Shown: positions 1 through 8,480 of the stretch, in pieces | How positions within the stretch are numbered: position 1 is the first letter of the stretch | Layout of the letters: each line of letters opens with the position of its first letter | Assembly: GCA_024509875.1 (NCBI GenBank) | Contig: JAMPIV010013724.1 | Location: 50,001 to 114,000, forward strand | Origin: Oreohelix idahoensis | Taxonomy: Eukaryota; Mollusca; Gastropoda; Stylommatophora; Oreohelicidae | Length of the DNA stretch: 64,000 bases | Direction of reading: 5' to 3' | Position numbers and translations under genes: made by a program | Notes under the pieces: generated by a model | Database searches by the model: none | What the model was told of the DNA's origin: nothing | What the model saw: only the letters and a program-made list of their open reading frames with translations

Positions 1-373
1 CAAGGTCTACCACAAGACGGCAATGAGCTGACCCATGGCTAAGATGGTAAATGTTACAAACATACCCATTGCCCGTTCCTTCCGAAAAGTGGGTGAAATG
101 TGTTCACTATAGTCACGACTTGCACGTGAAAAGCAAATTTAAGCAATATTATCAACAGGTTGTGCCATAGGAAGCATTTTCAAACATGCATTATTTCCCT
201 TTCTACCACGTGCATTTGATTGACCTTGGAGGTACACACACGTAACACAGATTTGATTTATTGTCAGATTAACAAACATTGTTTAAGCATGCAACAAAAT
301 GCAGCAAAACTTTTTTGACTGAGTGTTCAGGTTTAAAAAAAAAACAGCTTAGTTGAAATGACCTAAAAATTGA

Positions 374-412
374 AAGTGGCCTTTAACTTTTTTTGAGCAG
401 TATATATATATA
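374..412. mobile_element. Tc1/mariner-like terminal sequence (fragment)
   Basis: Read on the minus strand the stretch is TACTGCTCAAAAAAAGTTAA followed by AGGCCAC, next to a TA-rich run. This resembles the terminal inverted repeats of Tc1/mariner elements, which insert at TA. I found no partner repeat and no transposase, so this is at best one end of a short or truncated element. Confidence 0.3.
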
Positions 413-452
413 TAGCATATATAGTCTATTGTAGAACATACCTACCACACGC

Positions 453-1170
453 TTACATGCTCTCTGTCTGAATGACATGGGTGTGAAGCCTGTTGTTCCC
501 CACTGTCTGTGTCTCTACCACGAATTGAAAATATGGTGTCATATAGGGTAGACAAATGGTTATTTCAGACATGTGTAGCCCCGATATCACCGTTAGATAG
601 CGAATATCGTAGAAGAACGACAACACTCCGATTGCCAAGATGTGATAATTACACGTTAACAAGTGCTCGTTGCATAGCGCTAGGTTACACATGGTTATTA
701 TCTGTTCCATCTCTACCTCTGTAACAGGGACATTCGCCTCTAATCTGATAATCCCGACATATATTTCTACCCACGATAACATTGTCATCGGGTTCACTGA
801 GAATTGTATTGTATGTAATATGTTGCGCTCTAGACTGATAAGTTCAGTTGGGGTACGCATGTTGCAATATAAATCCAATAATTCGCGCACCCTAAACACA
901 CCTCCTTCTTCAACCTTGCTAGCTATGAAGAGACACGTCAAACCCACAAACTGAAAGTTTTGTTTCGTTAGTTGCTCCTTACTTCCATAATGTTCTAAAA
1001 GAGCGATAGTTAACTGAAATGTTTGTTTCTGACATTTATAAGCTCCACAAACAGAAATTTACACGCGCTGTTTTGTGGGGCCATCGATCTGGTTCCAAAA
1101 CAAGGGAGGGTACAACCACGTGCGTGTTGTGTTTTCTTAAAATGGCTGAAACTGACCTCGACATCGACAT
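453..1170 (-). CDS. Cyclin-box protein, short and intronless, with one apparent frameshift
   Basis: The 164 residues read from 947 to 453, plus about 37 in-frame residues upstream, show a cyclin fold. The diagnostic core is GLTCLFIASKVEE, equivalent to the LVG.T.MFIASKYEE core of mitotic cyclins. An ERNILHTIQFSVNPMT segment follows, and a second helical set begins near EMEQIITMCNLAL. The frame is open back to a TAA at 1059-1061. In a neighbouring frame an ATG at 1170 leads to KTARVNFCLWSL, which fits the missing first helix (cyclins carry R..VVDWL there), so a one-base shift near 1045 probably separates the two parts. Total length would be about 238 codons, close to short or viral-type cyclins. 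A TATAAAAT at 1269-1276 and an AATAAA at 257-262, both on this strand, suit a complete single-exon gene. Expected role: binding and activating a CDK. A processed pseudogene, an intronless host gene or a captured viral gene are all possible. Confidence 0.72.
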
Positions 1171-2201
1171 CACAACCATAGTTGCCTACGACACCACTTC
1201 ACCTCTCAGCGTCTTATATTCTCATCACTAGCTACACACAACACAACACAAAACCAAATTAGTTTTTTATTTTATATTTTCCTCTTTATTCTATAGAGCT
1301 TAGGCAAAGGGGGATTCACTCAAGAGTGTTTATAAAAAGTCCTTCTTCTCAAGGCAAGTAGTAACATAGTTGCCTGAAGGGTTTGGAACAACTCGGTTGT
1401 TATATTCTTGTAAACGGTAATAACACAACTCCTTCCAATAAAAATGATAAAGGTACTTCTAAATCAGCTTGATGTTTGTAACAAGACTACAACCCATCCA
1501 CATAGATAACAAAGTTCTGCTGAGACCACTTTTGCAAAGTGTACCTATACCTAAACTTTCATGAAACACACAAAAATCTCCTGTTATTGCTTACGAATAC
1601 ACAATATTATAGAAATAATGCCTTAACAAGACTATTTAAAACATTACAGATAATCAATAGTGATCGAGTCTATCAAACCAAGAAAGCTAACTTAATAACT
1701 TGTCATGTGTTAATTTAGCTTTAGACATAGATAGAGCATAAATACTAATTGTAAGTCATTTCGATGCTAGGTATAAAATAAATATAGAGGAACTAGTATT
1801 TAACAAGAGTAACGATAACTCGTATACAACAACCTATTTGTAGCACAACACAACCAAATAAGTCCAACATAATGCTAACCAGATGGCCGCCCGGGGTGGA
1901 ACAAGCTTGGAGCAAAACAACACCCACATGCACACACACACACACATACACTAAGGAACAGCAAACCGGACAGAGCATGACAGGAACACAGTTAATTTAA
2001 ATATCACTAAATGAGTATCGTTATTAATCGTGATATAAAATATTTAAGATACAACTACCCCCGTGTACATCGATATGTAATTACATTCACCCAACATCGG
2101 AAATTCCCTGCCATATCTTTGAGTAGTTGAGAACTATGATATGTCCTGCTTATCTATAGCTATATAGTAACTTTCTCGTTTTTATTTTTTCATTTTTACA
2201 G
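1171..2201. other. Intergenic stretch between the cyclin-like gene and the plus-strand ORFs
   Basis: AT-rich and without a convincing coding region. It holds the TATA-like element of the cyclin gene (1269-1276, minus), a short CA run near 1926-1946, and just before 2202 a pyrimidine-rich run ending in ACAG that could be a splice acceptor. A small plus-strand ORF at 1139-1231 lies antisense to the cyclin start and is not supported. Confidence 0.4.
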
Positions 2202-2567
2202 ATGCCTTCACGTCGTCGAAATATTCTAACCTCCATATTAAGCTACCTCCAGGCGAACCGGTCTCGGTATTGCGAAGGTTGTCGGGATGAACAACCGAAC
2301 CAACTAGCCCATTCCTGCCTGACATCATCGGGTGAGGATCTGGTTAATATGCACCTAGAAGACGTCCTCCTACGGGTGGTCCCACATGACCACCTTGTCG
2401 AGCTAACAGTAGAGTTCGTACGGAGAGTGTTAATACGCTATATACAGCACCACGCGACTCGAAAAAAACCATCAACAGGAGTAAAAACACCAGCAAAAGA
2501 CATGGGCACAAGAACCCTAACCCTTTCTCTATCTCATTTTTATACGGTTTTACCCACCATTTTATGA
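2202..2567 (+). CDS. Hypothetical 121-residue protein with a Cys/His motif
   Basis: I do not recognise the family with certainty. The N-terminus is basic (MPSRRRN). Residues 24-39 contain C-x2-C-x7-Q-x3-H-x-C, written CEGCRDEQPNQLAHSC, which is spaced like a small zinc-binding site. A leucine/valine-rich helical segment follows (VNMHLEDVLLRVV ... LVELTVEFVRRVLIRY). The last 40 residues look less constrained and may lie past the real end. The ATG directly follows a pyrimidine-rich tract ending in CAG, so it could be an internal exon start rather than a translation start. It lies on the strand opposite the cyclin-like gene and upstream of the repeat-built ORF, as part of a compact group of small ORFs. 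Codon use is not microsatellite-like, and the Cys/His spacing argues that the ORF is real. Confidence 0.45.
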   Translation: MPSRRRNILTSILSYLQANRSRYCEGCRDEQPNQLAHSCLTSSGEDLVNMHLEDVLLRVVPHDHLVELTVEFVRRVLIRYIQHHATRKKPSTGVKTPAKDMGTRTLTLSLSHFYTVLPTIL

Positions 2568-2837
2568 ATATTCGTTGTCGTTTTTTCCTCACCCCAATAC
2601 GGCCATGAGTCATTTTTCACATCAACCACGTCAACGATCCTTTTCAACGAATCACAACCTGACTAACACACGAGTCTGGTCACACGATCGATGTTCGACG
2701 AATCAAATCCTAGCTAGGGCACGCCTCAAAAAACCAGATTGAACTGGTATTCCTGCATTTAAACAGACTTTTGGAGACACTCATACTTTATTCAAGCGTT
2801 GGTGTGATAACGACAATCTACTTACATCTCGTTCAAG

Positions 2838-3772
2838 ATGACTGCTCCCAACAACTGGGTTTATATCAAGAGCTGTGATGAAATGCTTAAACATTTGTTG
2901 ACTTTACAGAGCGAAATCCTCGCCGAAATTACCCGATTACAGTCACCACGCACTGATACCTATCCTACCCTGGCCGATGTCCCAAATCTACCACCGAAGA
3001 AGAAGAAACCTACCACCTCCACTAATACGTTTGACGAATACATGAACTCTAGTTGTGCAATATCACCAGAACCGCGGAGCGAAATCCTCGTCGAAATTTC
3101 CCGACTACAGGCACCACGCACTGATACCTATCCTACCCTGGCCGATGTCCCAAATCTACCACCGAAGAAGAAGAAACCTACCACCTCCACTAATACGTTT
3201 GACGAATACATGAACTCTAGTTGTGCAATATCACCAGAACCGAGTGGGTTTCCTACGACAACCACAGACACCCACCTGACCAATGTCACCAATCTACCAA
3301 CGAAGAAGAAGAAACCTACATTCACCGAGGTCACACCACGCAAGACTCGATCTTGGAGATCTCGAAATCGCGCCAAGTTTTGACAGACTACACCACGTAG
3401 ACAATGAACACAGACGAGATACGGACCAGCCCCCTGTCAGATATATTTGTTAAACGAACTGGGGTCGTTAAAGTTTTAGCTCGTGACCAATTAACGTTTG
3501 ACGTATACACGAACTCTAGTTGTGCAATATCACCAGAACCGAGTGGGTTTCCTACCACAGACAATCACCTGACTGACGTCACCAATCTACCACTGAAGAA
3601 ACCTACCACCGCCACTAACCTGTTTGACGAATACATGAACTCTAGTTGTTCAGTATCACCAGAACCGAGTTGGTTTCCTACGACCACCACCACAGACACT
3701 CACCTGACCAATGTCCCAAATCTACCACCGAAGAAGAACAAACCTACCAAGCGGCTGAGACTTGTCCTTTAG
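2838..3772 (+). CDS. Repeat-built Lys/Pro-rich protein, interrupted by a stop and frame change
   Basis: The first part (2838-3383, 181 codons) begins with a non-repetitive stretch rich in Leu/Glu. It then runs through a 56-residue module twice: 168 bp, with copies starting at 2910 and 3078. Each module carries SEIL.EI.RLQ, DTYPTLADVPNLPPKKKKP and DEYMNSSCAISPEP. A second part (3404-3772, 122 codons) in another frame continues with two more DEY/NSSC..SPEP modules and ends in KRLRLVL. The modules on both sides of the stop at 3381-3383 suggest one ancestral coding unit broken by a frameshift, or two adjacent paralogous units. PPKKKKP is a plausible nuclear-localisation sequence and SPEP a minimal proline-directed phosphosite; both are inferences. 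AATAAA at 3783-3788 lies just after the final stop. Function unknown. Confidence 0.5.
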
Positions 3773-3782
3773 TATTTGACAA

Positions 3783-3788
3783 AATAAA
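3783..3788 (+). promoter_or_regulatory. Polyadenylation signal AATAAA
   Basis: AATAAA lies 11 bases after the stop codon at 3770-3772 and ends the plus-strand ORF group. The sequence after it becomes non-coding and AT-rich. Confidence 0.4.
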
Positions 3789-4244
3789 AAATATTAACTA
3801 AAATTCTTTTTTGTTACCTATATCGTCCGTTGTATGTCTAAATATATCGTCTAACTGTTCGTTTAACTGTTCGTATAACTGTTCTATAAATATTGCCTTC
3901 TTGTTATCTAAATATACCCCCCCCCCTTTTTTGTTTGTCTAAATATATGTCTAAATGTATATCTCAATAAATATCGTCTTCTTGTTATCTATAAATATAC
4001 CTCTAACTATTAACCTCTGCCTATTGTCTAAATATATCCTCTTCTTGTTATCTAAATATACCCCCTTCTTGTTATCTAAAACATATCGTCTTCCTATTAT
4101 CGTCAAACTGTTATCGTCTAAATATATCCCGTCTTCCTGTTTGCCTAAATATATCGTCTAAATATAGCGTCTTCTTGTTGTCTCAAGTCTAAATATATCG
4201 TCTTCTTGTTGTCTAAATACATCGTCTTCTTGTTATCTAAATAT
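3789..4244. repeat. AT-rich degenerate tandem repeats
   Basis: Many imperfect copies of a roughly 20-25-bp unit built from CTAAATATATCGTCT and TCTTCTTGTTATCTAAATA. There is a C-run near 3918-3926. The ORFs through it are low-complexity readings of the repeat, not genes. Confidence 0.75.
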
Positions 4245-4372
4245 ATCTCTATATAAAAGTTACGTGCCACCACAAAGCGCCACCACATTTTCCTTATATA
4301 AAAAGTCACGCGCCACCACATTTTCCTTATATAAAAAGTCACGCGCCACCACAGCGCGCCACCACAATAATA
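4245..4372 (+). promoter_or_regulatory. Tandem TATA-box units
   Basis: Three TATATAAAA cores, each followed by AGT(T/C)ACG(T/C)GCCACCAC, start near 4250, 4295 and 4328; a further GCGCGCCACCAC copy lacks the TATA core. Repeated TATA boxes with a GC-rich partner look like a strong core promoter or the repeat region of a DNA element. No gene follows directly: a dispersed repeat begins about 80 bp downstream. Confidence 0.4.
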
Positions 4373-4451
4373 CCTAAGTTGCGCATCCCCTACTACTTCT
4401 GTTTTTGTTCTTTCTTACTCTTCTGTCTTCATACTTTCTTACTCTTTGTCT

Positions 4452-4905
4452 CGGAATTTACTTCCCTTGCTCTGCAGTGATGGTCCAACAATGGCCTAAA
4501 TTCTGAGTATCTACTGAGGGTCTTCAAAGGTGTCTACGTTTCGCTCAAGATTACTCTTGGCAGATATGTGAATTGAAGAACGGTGCTTCAATTCTAGGGA
4601 GACTCGTAGGAATTTAAAAAATCAAGTACTACGGCTGGTAGGATTCAAGCTGTGTAAACTTTCTATCTTCCCTGACCTTCTACGAGGAGTAAGAATTTTG
4701 CTCGTTTTGATGAGCCCCCAACTGATTTAACTCAATAAAATATTACTTTAATAGCTTTGGTATAGGCATTTAAAATGACTGAGAAATATAGGTGCAGTTC
4801 ACTCAAAAGACTAAATCAACTATAAATTTTTATATGTACAGATAGCAACATTTAATAGCAAATTATCGTTAGCAAATGTAAAATAAATAAGGGTGGGGTA
4901 AATTA
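4452..4905 (+). repeat. Dispersed repeat family A, copy 1
   Basis: Shares its order of blocks with the copy at 45252-45715: TGGTCCAACAATGGCC, then AAGATTACTCTTGGCAGA, then GAGCCCCCA, then a long AT-rich tail ending in AATGTAAAATAAATAA. Two further copies (33840-34373 minus; 48187-48311 plus 51624-51919) share the first two blocks. There is no ORF. It could be a SINE-like, MITE or solo-LTR family; I cannot classify it. Confidence 0.65.
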
Positions 4906-5519
4906 GAGTCTTTAAAATTTCATCACGGGGGATGATCTGGATAGTGTGTTTTCTCTTTCGAATGTTTTTTTTTTTTTTTAAAGAGTTCACTTGGCAGCTT
5001 GAAGTGGGTACTTAGCTGCCAGTAAGATGTCGGTTGGTTTCTGCTCCAACCGATGTTTGTTCTTTGCAGGTTATGGACTAGTTCACGCAACACTAGTCAA
5101 GTCTAGTGGCTGCAACACGTCTCTCGAAGTATCGTGGGATAATTGCGAAAATGGTCCAGCGTCTGTTAAGACTTGTCTGCTGTTGTTGTCTAGCTTTGAC
5201 TGAAGGCCACTTATACCACACCATTGTCCCACAGATAGCACCACCAATTGGTACCACCAACTAGTATCACGAAATAACAGAGAAACACATACCCTCCTGT
5301 GTATTGGGTTTCCTGACACGAAAGTCTGGTTTCCCCCCTTCCCCATTTTCATTCTGCCATTCCATCTTCCTCAGAACTTTACCCTCTCTGAGCATTATTA
5401 TTAATCCCAGTGAGCGGAAAACATCCACTGCATTTATACTGAACATGTTTTCATTTACAAATGCACTGGTGAAAAGGTTATTACAATATTTATGTACACC
5501 ACTTCTGCCATCATCCACT
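4906..5519. other. No recognisable gene
   Basis: Contains a T-run near 4967-4979. ORFs of 87-92 codons on both strands around 5083-5582 have no recognisable motif and overlap one another antisense. I see nothing supportable here. Confidence 0.4.
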
Positions 5520-5527
5520 CTCAGTTC

Positions 5528-5680
5528 CAAACGGAACTTGGGACTCTCTCTGCTTTTTGTTCTCTATAAGAAACGCGCATAAAACAGTCAATAGCTCTTG
5601 CAGTGGTAGTTCATGACATCATCATTCTATATACTAAGGTTGCCAGCCTTGACATGACCTGGACATCCACTAGCAGTTTT
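5528..5680 (+). repeat. Dispersed repeat family B, copy 1
   Basis: Matches the reverse complement of 16765-16925. Shared landmarks in order are GGAACTTGGGACT, TTTCTGCTTTT, GCAGTGGT followed by a short spacer, TCATCATTCTATA and AGGTTGCCAGC. Non-coding and unclassified. Confidence 0.55.
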
Positions 5681-5739
5681 CATATGTTAATAATGCAAAA
5701 TATAGAATTATAAAATGTACAACCGAGGCTAATACAGAT

Positions 5740-6050
5740 GAAAAACCTATGGCAAGGCACAAGCAAAGAAACAAAGTTACAACTAATCAGAGCATGTATA
5801 TTCCCAGTAGCAAAATACTGCTGAGAGACTTGGACACTCAATAAAAAAGTTGCAAATAAGGTTATATCGTTCGAAATGAAATGCTACAGAAGGATGTTGA
5901 GAATACCCTGGACAGAAAAAAAGACCAACAGAGAAGTACTGCACTCACGAAACGTAGAGGAAAATTGGCTCCTAAATACCATCGCAATAAGGAAGCTGAA
6001 ATGTTTTGGTGTTATAAAAAGACATAATAGTCTGGAATGATGTACATAAT
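5740..6050 (+). pseudogene. RTE-type LINE pol, C-terminal fragment
   Basis: A plus-strand frame from about 5848 reads KKVANKVISFEMKCYRRML, then RIPWTEKKTNREVL and EENWLLNTIAIRKL, ending in IKRHNSLE. This is the region after the RT palm in RTE-like LINEs (FEMKCYRR.L, then LKYFGH..R). The preceding 100 bases fit the LKLRL...YG.ETW segment with stops and shifts. Only this piece survives; endonuclease and catalytic RT motifs are absent. It precedes, rather than follows, the more N-terminal piece at 6165, so at least two copies are involved. Confidence 0.65.
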
Positions 6051-6164
6051 ATAAACAACACGCTTTTACACTCATTGAAAGATTCAAAGCAGCGAAAAGT
6101 GAAACAGAGTTATATGAAAGGACTGTTCAATAGTGAGAGAAAGTTACAATTAAGATTTTAGCCT

Positions 6165-6372
6165 AAATAGTAAAACAAAAAAAGACAAAAGTAGTGGTCA
6201 TCTCGAAGAAACGAACTTTACCAACATGTACCGAGTACATAGGACAGCTTTGAGATAAGTCAGTATACCAGGACATGTTAATGACATCAGATGGAAGATG
6301 CTTTTCAGAGGTGAAGAGGTGTCGAATAGCTCAGACAAAAGCAGTGTTCAAGGAAATAAAAAGTATTATATA
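6165..6372 (+). pseudogene. RTE-type LINE pol fragment (thumb region)
   Basis: The frame reads KTKVVVISKKRTLPTCTEYIG and, after a short break, MTSDGRCFSEVKRCRIAQTKAVF and KEIKSII. RTE-like RTs have EKTKVMVIS followed by YLG..ITEDGRC..EIK.RI..AK at this place. Internal stops and a small deletion break it. The piece ends where an ACAAACAATA microsatellite begins, and sequence from the same ORF resumes at 6600. Confidence 0.65.
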
Positions 6373-6470
6373 CACATACACGCACACAAAACCTTTGCAA
6401 ACGGAAGTTAAAAAGAAAACTCTACACTGTTACTTAAATCCGATTTCGCTATGTATTGGTCAGTCATGGA

Positions 6471-6540
6471 CAAACAATAAACAAACAATAAACAAACAAT
6501 AAACAAACAATAAACAAACAATAAACAAACAATAAACAAG
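6471..6540. repeat. (ACAAACAATA)n-type microsatellite
   Basis: About six copies of ACAAACAATAA lie between two pieces of LINE pol sequence. Confidence 0.85.
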
Positions 6541-6599
6541 CAAGAACATTCAAGTAAGATACAAGGATGTGGTTTTACAGAATAAAGTTAATAAAACCG

Positions 6600-6885
6600 T
6601 GGACATCTAAAACTCTTGAGAGTTCTGTACGAGGCCATTGGGCAAAGAACGTTTATGAAACATATCAGAAGTGATAAGTCCACTTTCTTTGAGCATGTTA
6701 TGAGAAGAGGAAAATTTGAATATATTGTGGAAAGAAGACAGACTGAACGACATAGGACGACAAAGACAGAAGACAATAGACCGTTTAATATTGTGGCGTG
6801 GAAGGAAATCAACAACAGAATTTATAAACTGCACTGGTGACAAGAAGTCGCGGAGAGACATAATCGCCCATCTAGGATTGTATTT
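6600..6885 (+). pseudogene. RTE-type LINE pol, extreme C-terminus fragment
   Basis: One frame gives RTFMKHIRSDKSTFFEHVMRR. After a shift near 6740 another gives RRQRQKTIDRLILW and STTEFINCTGDKKSRRDIIAH. This is the tail of RTE-like pols (K.STFFGHV.RR.K, GR.RQ..LD.L..W, and a final DR..WR.MIA). It is probably the same degraded copy as 6165-6372, separated by a deletion and a microsatellite. Confidence 0.65.
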
Positions 6886-6985
6886 GAAGAAGAGAAGTAT
6901 GCTCATCCAGGGAGATCATGTGTTTTTATACCCATTAGTGTGCGGAGAAGTAGTTCATTTAGTGACCACTTCTTGAAATTACAAA

Positions 6986-7205
6986 ACTGACAAAAATGTT
7001 CACGGTTTTTATTTCTTTACTGTATCATTTTTCCCATAATCAATTCACGGTTGCTCAGCGGCACTTGAGCAGATTAATAAAACTTAGCTGTCTGGAACAC
7101 ATGTATGGTATCAGTTGTGTGTCTCAGAAAGGTGGCGTGTCACATCGAGTATCATGTTCGGCTTCCGTACATTAACCAACGAACGGTTTCATCTTATTCT
7201 CTGTC
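6986..7205. other. No gene recognised before the 31-bp array
   Basis: Non-coding AT-rich sequence between LINE remnants and a tandem array. Nothing supportable. Confidence 0.35.
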
Positions 7206-7548
7206 ATATGGCTAGATGTAGTAGCGGACACATAGGTCATGGCTAGATGTAGTAGCGGACACATAGGTCATGGCTAGATGTAGTAGCGGACACATAGGTC
7301 ATGGCTAGATGTAGTAGCGGACACATAGGTCATGATAAGATGTGGTAGCGGACACGTAGGTCATGACTAGATGTAGTAACGGACACATAGGTCATGGCAA
7401 GATGTAGTAGCGGACACGTAGGTCATGACTAGATGTAGTAGCGGACACGTAGGTCATGGCTAGATGTAGTAGCGGACACATAGGTCATAGCAAGATGTAG
7501 TAACGGACACATAGATCACGGCTAGATGTAGTAGCGGACACACAGGTC
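7206..7548. repeat. 31-bp tandem repeat array, about 11 copies
   Basis: The unit is ATGGCTAGATGTAGTAGCGG followed by ACACATAGGTC. Copies start near 7207, 7238, 7269 and so on to 7517, with a few substitutions (for example CAAGATG for CTAGATG, ACACGTAG for ACACATAG). There are no spacers, so it is a minisatellite. Confidence 0.92.
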
Positions 7549-8037
7549 ATCAGTAAATATCTTCCAAGTCTTTCTGTCCAGTGCCATCAGTTTAAGATCT
7601 TTCCGTGCCTTCTCTGTCCCTATCATATGTCTCCAATTATCTTCTCCGTGTGTGCGGTTTTATTTTTTATTTTTTTATGTTTTTGCATCCCTCTGTTTCT
7701 TTTACCCTGGGTGTTCTAGAACATGGACTGCCTTGTAATGCAAAAACTTGTTTTATCAATGTATATCCCATCTTTAGTGTGGAGCTGAGACATATGGCAG
7801 CAGTGGTTGGAGATACGGAAGAAAGAGTAGAGGTGGGAGTGAAACCTCGGAAAATATATACCCAGTTTAACTAGACATGCCTTTGTCTGGAACTCGCAGA
7901 ACGTGAAAGAGAAACTGGAGAAGAACGGGGAACTGGACTGTCTTGTGCTGAGTTGACAGCGACGACCCGGAACAGACATCGGTAGCGTGCAACAATTCCA
8001 ACCCAATTACTCCACATGGAACACAAACTATTTGACT
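7549..8037. other. Non-coding; faint similarity to 8920-9090
   Basis: The plus-strand stretch 7625-7745 and 8995-9075 share short landmarks in the same order (TCATAT..GTCTC, CCCTGG.T.TTCT..AACA, CTTTGTAA.GC and similar). This suggests two decayed copies of one repeat. No gene is supportable. Confidence 0.3.
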
Positions 8038-8480
8038 GTCTGACTAACACTTCCTTGAGTAACAACAAGATTACAATTTTCTGCTTTCATTAACAAAATA
8101 TTTAACTGGCTAACACTTCCTTAAGTAACAAGATGAACACTTTCTGCTTTCATTAACAAAATATTGACTTATTGACTAAAATACTTCCTCAAGTAACAAC
8201 AGAAAGACCACTTTCTGTTCATATTAACTAAATATTGATTGACTGACTAAAATACTTCCTCATGTAACAAGATGAGCATTTTTTGCTTTCATTAACAAAA
8301 TATTGACTGACTAAAATACTTTCTCATTAAACAAAAGAAAGACCACTTTTTGCTTTCATTAACATTAATATTTGACTGATTAAAATACTTCCTCAATTAA
8401 CAAGACGACCACTTCCTGGTTTCATTAACAAAATATTTTACTAAGTCAAGACATCTTCGAGTAACAACAGTAGATCTCTA
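8038..8480. repeat. Degenerate tandem array, 60-75-bp unit, 6-7 copies
   Basis: Repeating blocks are TGACTAAAATACTTCCTCA, AGTAACAACA, CCACTTTCTGCTTTCATTAA and CAAAATATTGACT. Copies have diverged with small indels. No coding potential. Confidence 0.85.

Noticed and set aside
1139..1231. Small plus-strand ORF starting MAETDLDIDITT
   Set aside because: Antisense to the apparent N-terminus of the cyclin-like gene, only about 30 codons, no independent support.
7206..7548. Regular 31-bp repeats resembling a CRISPR array
   Set aside because: Repeats are head-to-tail with no unique spacers, in an animal-type genome with no cas genes.
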